Shown piece by piece: positions 23,301 to 34,379 of a stretch of DNA of 64,000 nt; position 1 is the first letter of the stretch; every line of letters begins with the position of its first letter. This DNA comes from Vitrella brassicaformis. Lineage: Eukaryota > Sar > Vitrellaceae. Under the pieces are notes generated by a model. It ran no database searches. It was not told the origin of the DNA and was given only the letters and a program-made list of their open reading frames with translations. The stretch covers positions 149,481 to 213,480 of the forward strand of contig CDMY01000488.1 of the NCBI GenBank assembly GCA_001179505.1. Reading direction: 5' to 3'. The position numbers and the translations under genes are program-made.

Positions 23301-26300
23301 TACACTCACACACACGCACACATGCAGCCAAATGGCTTCGCCTCGGCCACTTACCTGCACACGTATGTGCGTCAGGTTGCTGGCCCTCAAGGACACATCA
23401 TCGCACGAGCCGTCATCCGATCAAGGTCGGTCACCACTCTCTCTCACTTAGCCACGCGCACCACACGCATCTGCCCGTCCGTCTGCCGCCTGCGTGTGTG
23501 TGCAGTGTCGACTCAGGGCGGTGCGGCGAGCGAGGTGTCGACCACGCCATCAGTGGAGGGCGCCGAGGGCACCCTGGCACACGTGAGGCCGCCGGAGAAA
23601 TGGGCCTTCGAAAGACGGCAGTACAACAAGTGAGCGGCTACCACACACTCACACACACGCTCAAATACACAGGAGGGAGTAGTGTCCTCGGTGGACTGAC
23701 GGACGCCTGTGTATGTGTGTGTGTGTGTGTGTGGTGCAGGTACCAGATGTGCGAGCCTCTGGGCGGCATATGGGGGCAGCGTGCCAAGAAGCAGTGGCAG
23801 CAGTGGATCATGAGCATCGGGAAGGACCCCGAGAAACAGGAGAAGTCTCCCGGGGAGAAGCAGTGGGAGGCACTGCAGACCTACTGGACATTCGCATCAA
23901 AGGTGTGGCCGCACCCAACACACACCTCATGTGCTTGTCATGTCCATCTGTCCACCGCTGGCACCCATCTGTGTGTGTGCAGTCGTCGGATCAGCGTGAC
24001 TTGGACGAGAACTGGGAGAGCAAGGTCAATGCGGCCATCAAAGAAGGCGGAGAGAAGTCGATCGCCCCGCACTACCTGCTGGAGGTAGGTACATCCATCC
24101 ATCCATCCATCGGCCACATCACCACCACACACAACATAGCACAACACAACACAACACAACACAAACACTCCTGTGTGTGTGTGTGTGTGTGTCACATAAA
24201 ATCACCGAAACACATGTGACAGGTGTGGAGCGGCAAGGATGGCACGGATGGCAAGGATGACGAGACGCCTCAGTTCCTGGGCGAGATGTTGCTCAACGTC
24301 GCTGAGGCCAGCAGGATGCCACGTCCCTACCCACTGAGGGCCGAGACGCCGCTCGGCAGAGTTCCTGATCTAGTGCCGAAGAAGGACACGCGAACGGGCC
24401 AGATTATTCTCGACAAGGACGGCGAGCTGGAGATGGAAAACCCCAAGGCAACGGCTAAGGCCACTGGGACGGCCATCATCTACCTCGAGGCCTCCTGGAA
24501 GCTCACCAACCCACACTCGGGCAAATTCACCATCAGGTACAAAGACGTTGCAGGGAGATCGGAGGACATCTGTCTGTGTGTGTATGGGTGGTTGGTGGCT
24601 GGCTGTTTGTTGTGCCTGCGTGTAGGTTGAAGGAGTTGCGCAACGCCCCGTCGAGCGAGATGAAGCCCTACGTCGAGATCTGGGAGGGCGACCGCACCAC
24701 CGGCGAGTGGCGCAACACTGGCATCAGGTCAGTCACTCGAGATGCCAACAGACCAAACAGACAACAGCTGAGGCCAACGTGGGTGGCGGTTTGGTGCGTG
24801 CCTGTGTGTGCAGGTCATTCGCCAAACCAACCAAAGCCAAGGCTGCGATGAAGTGGGAGTGGACCAGCACACAGGACCCAGAGCCCAGATACGTCAACTA
24901 CTACACCTGGATGGACGATACGGTCAGTGGGTAGATCAGACAGATCACACACATCCATTGGATGGATGGATGGGCTCGCGTATGTGTTGTGTGTCATTCA
25001 GCACCACAAGGACGGCGTTGAGCATGAGATCCATGTGCCCATCGCCAGGCATGCCCCCGGAGTGCCGCACGAGATCCCCTTCCACAGACTAACAGGCGAC
25101 AGCAGCGATCCGGGTACGTTCGCCTCAAAGGCGACACACACACGCGCACTTACAGAAAGACACAAGGGAGCGGGCCGACCTCCTGTGTGGTGCTTGCGTT
25201 CATGTTGTCATTGCAGAGAGCGCAGAGGGCATCAAGCGTCAGGTCTGGGACATGTGCCGCAACGGCATCCCGCCACTGCTGCGGCCCTACCTCTGGCTCC
25301 AGCTGTCAGGTACACATACAAACACACACACACACACACACACAGACTCGCTGGCCTTGTGCATGTGTCCGTCTGCCCGTCTATGTGTCTGTGTGTGCGT
25401 CATGCAGGTGCCCAGAAGATCCGCAATGACTGCACGCAGTACCTGCAGCAGATTCGGGTGGCTGATGCACCCTACGCGTTCCTGCGCGGGAAGTACCAGG
25501 ACCGCAGCAGCGCCGTGTACAGCCAGATCGCCGAGGACATCGGCGACATGCAGCCCGTATACACCACCGACTTCAGCACCGCCGGCCAGGCCAAGCAGGC
25601 ACAGTTCTGGGTGAGCCTGCGGGAGGTGCTTGAGGGTTTGGTGATGTTTTCGTCCACACCGCGATACTGCGAGTTGACGTATCGGTTGCCGCCGACCGAC
25701 CCCCGTTCGGCCCACACGGAGGCCCACGCCATAGGCAACCCCGTCAACTACTGCAAGGGCCTCGCACTCATTGCGTACTACCTCATGCTGGACCATGGAG
25801 GTCAGCAAGGCGGGGCGGGAGGGGCCACGCAGGACACACGTCGGGCAATGCATTGATTGCAGTGTGCGTCGTCCTTTACCTACAGGTCTGACCTTGTCTG
25901 AGGAGGATGTCTTCTTCCTCCTCTATGCCATCGCCGCTGGCAAAAAGTGAGTGACAGGGCCGACACGCCGACTTACTTCACTTACACCAACCCTTGGCAT
26001 CCGTGTGCTTGTGTGCTCCGTCCGCTTCCACCACACAATGTGTCAGGTTGACGTCGTCGAATGCCGAGGGTCCGTTTGTGGACTACTTCAGTGCCAACAC
26101 GCCCGAGGAGGAGTACAAGACGGACTTCAGCGACGGGAAACGGAGGCCGCTCACCGCCACCATCCCTGCCGCCGCCAGAGACGGACTCTTCCTAGACTGT
26201 GCCATCCAGGTCAGGGTGGGTGGGTGGGTGCGGACATGAATGCACGGTCAAGAATGGCGTGTGGTGTGGTGTGGTGTGTTGGTGCAGTTGATCCATCCCC

Positions 26301-29300
26301 GCGAGTCAGCGTTGCTCAAGACGATGGGTTTCCATCTGGAGGAAGCCTTCTTCCCCTGCTTCATGAGCCTCTTCGCCGGATGGCTGCCATCGCAGGTCAG
26401 TGCTGCCTGCACGTGGGTGGGCAGTTCGTGACACAAACGACGTGACACCGTTGTGTGTGGATGGCGTGGCGTGGCATGGCATGGCATGGCATGCAGACGT
26501 TGTATCGGCTGTGGGATCTGTGCTTCTGCGCCCTCTTCGCACCGAGCATGCCAACAGCTGCCGTCCCACCGCCGCAGCAACCAGCTGACGGCACACCGAC
26601 AGCCGTGAGTGGGCGATATCCACACACATCGACAGCCAGCCAGCAAAGGAGCACAACCCTGTGTACATGTTGTTTCGTTACAGGTGGTGTCGGCGATGCC
26701 CATGGAGACGCTGAGCCGCGGGCGGCGTGTGCTGATTAGCCTGGCGTACTCGGTCATCTCACACGCCTTCACTGACCTCAACGCTGAGGTGGGCGAGCGA
26801 CAGACACAGGGAGGGAGAGGAGAGATGGCAGATGACGTGTGGCGGGTTATTCTCTCTCTCTCCCTTTCTCTCTCTCTGTGTGTGTGAATGCAGACGACGT
26901 GTGTGCAGTTTCACAACAGCCTGAAGGACATCATGACGGGTCTGCGAGACCCCGCACTGCTGAAGCAATGGGTACGAAACATACAGGCATCGGCAGGCAA
27001 CGGCTCTCCATCTGCCTGTCCTGTGATTTATCCATCCATTCCTTCAGATTAATCAGGGTGAGTTTGTCTTGTTCGACAACACGGTGCACTTCAGCTACAT
27101 CGCCCGACTCCAGTCGGCGTACATCGCGGTCAGCCAACACTGTCGCACTTACTCACAAACCCGGATCGACGAGGCATCCACCATCTCTGTCCTTGTGTCT
27201 ATGTCTTTGTCGCAGGAGCAAACACGTCAGCTGCACTTCCACCGGGAGCAGAATCGCCTGCTGCAGGAGATGGTCCTCCCCTACTACGAGTACCACGCAT
27301 CCTTCGACACCAGCAAGACCGCCAAAGACTCCACTGGCCTCGCCGTCGCGCCCAGCTTCATCATTGACACCCGGACCAGGGACGGCAAGGGCAAGCCACA
27401 GATCACGAGCCTCAAGTACCCGGGCGTGAGCGTGTTCGACCTCCAGACACTCGTTTACCCCCTGCTCAAGCTGCACGCGCTGCATCTCTCGGCAGACATG
27501 AGGGAGCCGCCGCCAGACGCCATAGGATACCTCATCGTCAGGTCAGACAGACACGTCTTTGTGATGTCTTGGTGCGTGTTGGAATGACGGGCGGTTGGTG
27601 GTTCCTGCATGTATAGGGTTGATGAGATCGCCAATTTCGCGACGTCCCAGGAAAAGGCGCGTCCGCTGGTGGCCGTCACCTTCAATAAGCGCATAGAGTC
27701 CACAGCGCCCGCAGATACCCGTGGCTTCGACAAGGTGAGAAGCGGCATACATGGCCCTCCAAACCCACCCAGCCAGAATCCACTCATTCGTGCCTGCTGT
27801 GTCTGTCGTGTGTGTCATGCACGTGTCGTACGATGCAGTATGTGTGGTCCAGTGGCAACGTCCTGCACTTTCCAATCACCAGCAGCACCAGCACCCCCTA
27901 CTCATTCCAGGTGGAGGCCAAGGACCACGACCGGCGGGGAGGGGGCGTGGGCGACGCCATGAATATCGACCGCCTGGGGCTCCTCAACGTCAACGGCCGC
28001 ACCGGCGTGCAGCTGCCCACCAACCCCGTGTCGACGGCCTGGCTCTTCAACTACAAATTCCCGCCCCTGCAGCAGGGCCGCACAAACAAGGCAACACTCA
28101 CCCTCTCGTATTTCCTCTACCTCCCACGAAATGACAAGAAGCTCGAGGAATACCAGCTGCAGCAGCCCATCCAGCGGACAGTGGCGCAGCCGGCACCGCC
28201 ACAGCAGCAGCCGGCAGTCGCGGACGCAGCTTTGGCGGGCCAGCCACAGGCTGCGCAACAGCCACGGTCGGTGGAGGGGCGGGCCCCTTTGGGGCAGGGG
28301 ACGGCGGGTGCGACGCCAGGTGGCGCTGCTGCTGTCGGTGGTGCGGGGGAGTTTACCCCAGCTGCAGCAGCGCCAGTGAGGCCTGCGCCGATGATGGAGC
28401 CGGTGGGGGAGCCGATGGACCTGGGCAAAGGACAGGTATGTATGTGTGGCAACAGCAGTCAGCGGTCTTCATCTCATCCGTGGCTGTCGTCTTTGTGTGT
28501 CAGTGGGGTGACATGAGCCCGTTCCATCCTCTGTGGGTGGAGATGGACCTCACGCAGATGACGCCCAGGCTCCAGATGGACCTCTCCTTCACAGGACAGC
28601 AGGCCAAGAAGGTCAGCAAGCCCCAACCAACACACATATGGCGGAAGATCTTCATCGCATGGCTGGTGGGTGGCCCTGCTGCCCGTGTGCGTATGTGTGT
28701 TCCGTGCAGTTCTTTGACGTGGTGCGGCAGCGTGTGCAGCGGGCGATGCAGATATCGCCCGCCATGATTGACGCATTCATGCCTCCCATCGTCCCAAACC
28801 CCATCGTGGGAAGCAGCTCTTACTGGTCAGTACTTATCGAATACGATATACACACACCCACATGCGGACAAACACATCCGGTCCGTCTGTCTGTCTGTCT
28901 GTCAGGTCGTTGCTGAGCGATTCCCCGGCTTACTCGGCCACCGGCGCCGAACAGCTGGCCATTGTGAAGCCTGTGGCACAGGTAGAGCGACGCAGCAATG
29001 CATGGATGAATGCCCCCCTCCCCCGTGTGTCTCCGTGCATTCGTCCTTGTGTTTTGTCCGTATGTGCACGGTGCAGGAGGGCATCAACCGAGCTCAGCTG
29101 GTGAATTTGCTCTTCAACTCCGTCCCCTCCTGGGGCGCCTACACCAACGAGATCATCCGCCTCTTCGGCAGGATCGTCACCCCCCCATCCCAGCAGCAGT
29201 CACAAAACATCTATACCGACCCCCGGCTGTACCGACACACAATCTGTTTGCGAGAGTTCATCGCTGCCATCATCACTACAGCACGGTACTGGCTGACCAC

Positions 29301-32300
29301 AGAGAAACGAGAAGCCCAAGTCGTCAAAATGTGTGTGTGTGTGTGTGTGTGTGTGTTCTGTGGTTTTGCAGCGGCACTGTGTCGCAGAAGGCGGAGTTGC
29401 TGTTTGACCTGTTTGGGTATCACGACCCCGCCCGCAAGGATGACGCCTCCACCCACTGCTTCCACCTCACGGACGAGCCCGGCGCATCGGCCTACAAGGT
29501 CGGCATCCAGAAGACCCCATTCACACTGCCCAAATCCGCTGCAAGGGTGAGAGATGGACAACCACACACAAGTGGAATGGATGCACTCGCAATCGTTGGG
29601 CTTTGTTTGTGCAGGACAAGATCCCCAACGCCATCACGCTGACAGCCGTGACGTCCATCGTGCAGGCGGTGCTGCTCCGCTGCCTCGTCTACGTCGACAA
29701 GCTCGCTGCCCACCAGATCGCCGCTGCCATTTTCGAGGTACACGCACACACACAACACACACAACACACCCACACTTTCATGACACCCACCAGCGCGACA
29801 CGGTCTCTCCCTCTGTCTCTCTGTCTCTCTGTCTCTCTGTCTCTCTGTCTCTCAGCACACTGGTCTGGTGCCGCGTGTGGTGTCCGCCAAGCTGGCGCCT
29901 CGCGACGGGTCGGCCCCGATCGACGTCAGCCCGGCTGTGTGCAAGTACATCGGGAGTCGAGCTGGCGACACGGGTAGCGTCGGGATCGACTTTGGCATGT
30001 GCAAGTCGCTGGTGGAGCTGACCATATCGGACCCCTTCCCCGGTGCCTCCAAGGACCTCCTCATTACCATCGCACTCCCAAAGGGCGTCACCAAGAAAAT
30101 CACACTCGAGGTGCATTGGAAGAGGGGAACAACGGGCCAGGGGGAAGAAGGGCGTTGGCGATTTTTCCCCTTATGTGTGGGTCGCAGGTGGGTATGAGCG
30201 GCATCTTTGTGACCGGCGAGGGCGGGAACATGCCGAGGGCTCCCAATGCGCCGACCATGGCGGCCTCCAATGCGTCGTTTACACTCACGTACGTCAGAAA
30301 CAAAGGGAATGGGGAATGGGACAAGGTGGTCAACGAGAAGCGCAATCTTGATGTGTCTGTCAGATCGGATGAGGTGGCGATTGACAAGCTCTCGTTCGTG
30401 GGTCTCTTCACAGGCTCGGCATTCCTCAGCGAAGTCAGCCACACACACAAAGGGCCGCACCGACCACTGTCTTATCCCATGTTATGGTGTGTTGCCGCCC
30501 CCTCGCCCCTTGATGCAGCCGCTGCGTCAGCTGACGTCATCTGTGGACCGCACCTTCCTCCCCAACTTCCCCTTGTCGTGTGAAGTCACCATCGACCACA
30601 CCATCGAGGAAGAAGACAGCGAAGTCACGGACATATTGGGCGCCGGCGTCACCAAGTCCGCCGAACAAAAAGAACGGGGTCAGGCAACCAGGGATTGACA
30701 GACAGCCTTGAGGCGGCGGGAAGGAGGCCTGTCGATGCCTTACATATGGATGTGTGTGTTGGCAGAGGCCAAAGAGACCGCGTGGCAGAGGGCGACTGGC
30801 CAGACAGCGGCGCAGAAGGAGGCCAGACAACAGAAACAGGAGCAAAAGTAATGGACAGCCGGAGAGCGCCGCGGCCCACTTCAGGCTCGAGCAATGTGTG
30901 CAATGTATGTGGTCAATCTGTGTCAGGAAGGAGAAAAAGCTGAAGAAGGTTGAGTTGACTGTGTCGTTCCGCCCCGCGCACGTGCCGGGCCGCGGCCGGG
31001 TCTCCGCCACCCGTGCCACAAAAGTGTACAAGGGCGCCAAGGCCACACTGCTCGGCAAAGCCAAGTGGGTGTCCGTGCTGCTGCAGCCATCATGAGTGGA
31101 CAGCCGTGTGGGCTGTATGCTTGCTTGTCATGTTTATGGGTGCGTGCGTGCAGCCCCGAGGACCACAAGGTGCGGGCGTACCTCTCGGACACCGTCGGCG
31201 AGTTCAAATCAAAGGTCAGCCAGCGCACTCCCGCCTGCACGATCTCCTTCTTTCCTGTCTGTCTGCCTGCCTGCCTCCGATTACTGGCTATGCCATCTTG
31301 TGTGGCTCGGCTCGTGCAGGTGATGCAAGCGTGTCGGGAGCTCGCCCCCAAGGTCTCTGACAGCAAGGGGAAATTCCTCTACCAACACGCAGTGGTGGAC
31401 GAATCACATGAGGTAAGTGAATGAGTGAGCGATGGGGGGCGGGAGCCGGCATGCGTCGACGTCAAGAAAGGTGACCCAGCCACACGCCGCTATGATATGT
31501 TTGCAGGTTTTGCTTGACGTCGTCGGCGGTCGGCTGACGTTGGAGGACCACCTGACGTTCCTCGACTACGCAGACGAGGGGTTCACACCCGGCAGCGAGA
31601 CAGTCTTCAAGTTCACAATACAGGTACAAACACACTCACAATCACACGTACATGGCATGACCGCCCCCTCTCGAGTGGTGTCCACCCACTTCTATCCTCA
31701 GGAGCGCCAGGGTGGCGCCGGTGCCCAGCCCACCAGCAGCAAGAAGGCCGCCAGAGCCCAGCCGGCCTCCCCCCGACTCGACGACTTCACCCTCAGCAAC
31801 ACCCTGTCCAACGGGGAGGAAGCCACGCCGGGCGAGGTCGTGCTGCGATACCCCCTCGCACAATCCGTGTGGAAGCTCGAGGCCGGTGCGGGCAGGGCCG
31901 GCAAGAGGGTCATCGAGTACAGGGCGGGCGAGACGGCGCCTGCGAACGGCCTGGCGTACGTCAAGACGGTGAGTGACGGCAAGGTGGCCTGGCGGCCCGC
32001 GGTGGTGCTCAGCCAGGCGGGCAGGAAGACGGCTGCGCAGACACAGACACAGACACAGCCTCCCGTTAGTGCTGCAGCAACTGAACAGGTGACAGCACAC
32101 ATACACACACCATGCCGATTCACGAAAGGGCGTCTGTGTGTGTGTTCAGATGCATTACCGCGTAGCATTGTTGGACCCGTATGAGTTTGTCCCCCTCAGG
32201 GGCGCGGGCACGACGCCGACAGCATCCCCCACGGCCGGCGCCGGCGGGCAGGGCGATGGCACGATGGTGCTGCCCGAGAGCGACATCCTATTCTGCTTTA

Positions 32301-32671
32301 GCGAACCTACCATCAAGGTCAGCCGGGGAGGCTGCCTGTCCTCTGGTGGGTGTGGTGTGCTTGAGGTTGTGGGTGTGTTTGCTGTCCACACGACACACAG
32401 GCTGGGGAGTCGACTGAGGAGCTGGCTGATGAGGAGAAGAAGCAGATAGAGGAACTCGCCGGCCGCCGGCTCGACAGCAAGAGAATAGCACAGCAACTCA
32501 CCAAGGTCAGCCTGCCCGCCACACATGGATGCCATCGATGGCATCTGAACCCCTTTGTTTGTGTGTCTGCAGGACCGGCAGGCAGCCAAGAAGGCAAAGA
32601 CGCGTGTGCCTGTCCGGCTGGTAGAGGATTACCTCCAGACGATCAAGAACTCAGACAAGGGGAACAAGTGA
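14390..32671 (+). CDS. Giant multidomain protein: PH-like, C2-like and degenerate TBC (Rab-GAP) domains, about 75 exons
   Basis: Starting at the ATG at 14390 I could join 75 exons to the TGA at 32671, giving about 3,884 residues, with every junction in phase; most introns end in (TG)n-CAG or TAG. Residues about 150-270 resemble a PH domain (RYWVIKGRELWVYRE, then LLLYCDNEQEFKDLKTLVES). The next 1,900 residues are beta-rich, with C2-like pieces such as the VPVLVVKVLTP...DTVIGTVTI segment (exon at 22429-22623) and KPYVEIWEGD (24626-24727). A TBC domain spans exons at about 25217-27128: GIPPLLRPYLW, NYCKGLALIAYYLMLD, EEDVFFLLYAI, HLEEAFFPCFMSLFAGWLP, YRLWDLCF. The Arg and Gln fingers of active Rab-GAPs are Asp and Lys here, so it is probably a non-catalytic Rab-binding module. 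Later exons hold an EF-hand-like helical part and a Gln/Pro/Ala-rich linker. I infer a membrane-trafficking scaffold. Exon 16 may end at 18285 (GT donor) or at 18252 (GC donor); both keep the frame. It could be two genes, but no stop or start separates them. Confidence 0.8.
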
Positions 32672-33066
32672 ATAGTCAGTGAGTGAGTGAGTAAATCGAC
32701 TGCGTGACATGAAGGGTGCCGGGCTTTTTATCGGGTGAGTCTTGTGTGTGTGTGGGGGGGGGGGGGNNNNNNNNNNNNNNNNNNNNNNNNNNNNNNNNNN
32801 NNNNNNNNNNNNNNNNNNNNNNNNNNNNNNNNNNNNNNNNNNNNNNNNNNNNNNNNNNNNNNNNNNNNNNNNNNNNNNNNNNNNNNNNNNNNNNNNNNNN
32901 NNNNNNNNNNNNNNNNNNNNNNNNNNNNNNNNNNNNNNNNNNNNNNNNNNNNNNNNNNNNNNNNNNNNNNNNNNNNNNNNNNNNNNNNNNNNNNNNNNNN
33001 NNNNNNNNNNNNNNNNNNNNNNNNNNNNNNNNNNNNNNNNNNNNNNNNNNNNNNNNNNNNNNNNNN
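32672..33066. other. 3' flank and 300-base assembly gap in poly-G
   Basis: Bases 32767-33066 are N, flanked by at least 12 G on the left and 6 G on the right, so the assembly broke in a G homopolymer or G-rich repeat. The round length suggests a gap of unknown true size. Confidence 0.9.
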
Positions 33067-34379
33067 GGGGGGAGGGTATGATTAGTTCATGCTGTATGAG
33101 GTCGGTGCCCTGTGTGCCTTAGCTCGCTTCCTGCCTGCCTGCCTGCCTGCCTGGCCGTACGTGTGTGTCTCCAGATGGCTGGATGCATGGCTGGATGGAT
33201 GGAGTGGGTGAGCCATTGGACAGAGCCGCACTTACGCACATGCACACGGCATCCGGAGGAATGATTGGTGTGGGTGGGAGGGTGGGTCACACTCTATCCG
33301 TTTTCTCCTTGGTTCCTCTTGGTTCGTCTGATTGGGTAGGAAAGGGTCCGGGACACCACCCATCCACACACCCACACAGCAATGGGGACGGGACCATTCG
33401 CTGTTTGGTTATGTACAGACAGACAGACAGGGCGGGCACATCCATTGCTCACGTGTATGTGTGTGTGTACATATGTAACCATTTAGACACCGCAGATGGC
33501 GCCCCCTGCCGACCGGCAGGCGGGCAGGCACATCTGCTCGTGTGGGTACCCTCTTCTCGCCAGTCGTCTCTTCGCCTTCTACCTCTTTCCCGCGTTATTG
33601 TCTTCTTCGCTCTCTCTCTCTCTCTCTCGTCGGCTTCCTTCTGCTGCCCTTTTGTGTTGTGCTGGCTGCCCTTGTCGCCTCTCTCTTGTCCATAGACAGG
33701 CAGCTCAGCTCCTCCACACTTTTGTGCCTGTACAGTGGGCCGGGTGGCTCGATGACTGCGGCACCTTGGCCGGCGCTTTCTGTCTCTCGACTGGATGGAG
33801 GGGTGTGTAGGGGTGTGTGGGGGTATAATCATCATGCGGGCATCAAGTGGTTTTAACATGTTGGCCCGGCTCGGCTCGGCTGCACACGTGACGGCTGCCT
33901 GGTTGCATTCATGTGAGTGCTTCACACACACACGGGCACGGCGCGTTAGTTAGGCTCTGTGTGTGGTAAGAGAAGACGACAGGTCAGACAGACACAGGGT
34001 GTTTGCTGAAGTTGAGCTCAAGCATTCATTGATCTCACAAAACATTCATTGATCTCACAACACGTCCGACGTATCGTCGTACCGCACAAACACTTCACGT
34101 AGGCCACCACGTCAGTTGCATCGTCAGTGACACACAGTGCACAAACACGAAGTTAGCTTTTACCAAAAACGAGTTGGTCCATCTTCCGACAAAACGATAT
34201 GGTACAGCCGAGTGAAAAACGGGCCAATACGTGTAAAGGTATTCAGGCCACCACGTCGGCTGCATCGTCAGAGACACAGAGAGCACAAACAAACATGAAG
34301 TCGGCTTTTGCAAAAAACGACTTGCCAATGGTCCATCTTGCGACAAAACGGTATGGTACAGCCGGGTCAAAAAAGGTAC
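33067..34379. other. Intergenic, no gene seen; contains duplicated segment
   Basis: It contains CCTG, GGAT, CAGA and CTCT repeats and, at its right end, two diverged direct repeats described separately. Open frames are overlapping and low-complexity. Confidence 0.55.
34101..34372. repeat. Two diverged direct repeats (about 34101-34217 and 34245-34372)
   Basis: Both copies begin AGGCCACCACGTC, run through CATCGTCAG, GACACA, GCACAAACA and CCATCTTNCGACAAAACG, and end near GGTACAGCCG. They differ by substitutions and small indels. A second, exact pair, ATTCATTGATCTCACAA, lies just to the left at about 34024-34040 and 34044-34060. The right copy abuts the stop codon of BTB-TLDc paralogue 2. Confidence 0.8.
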
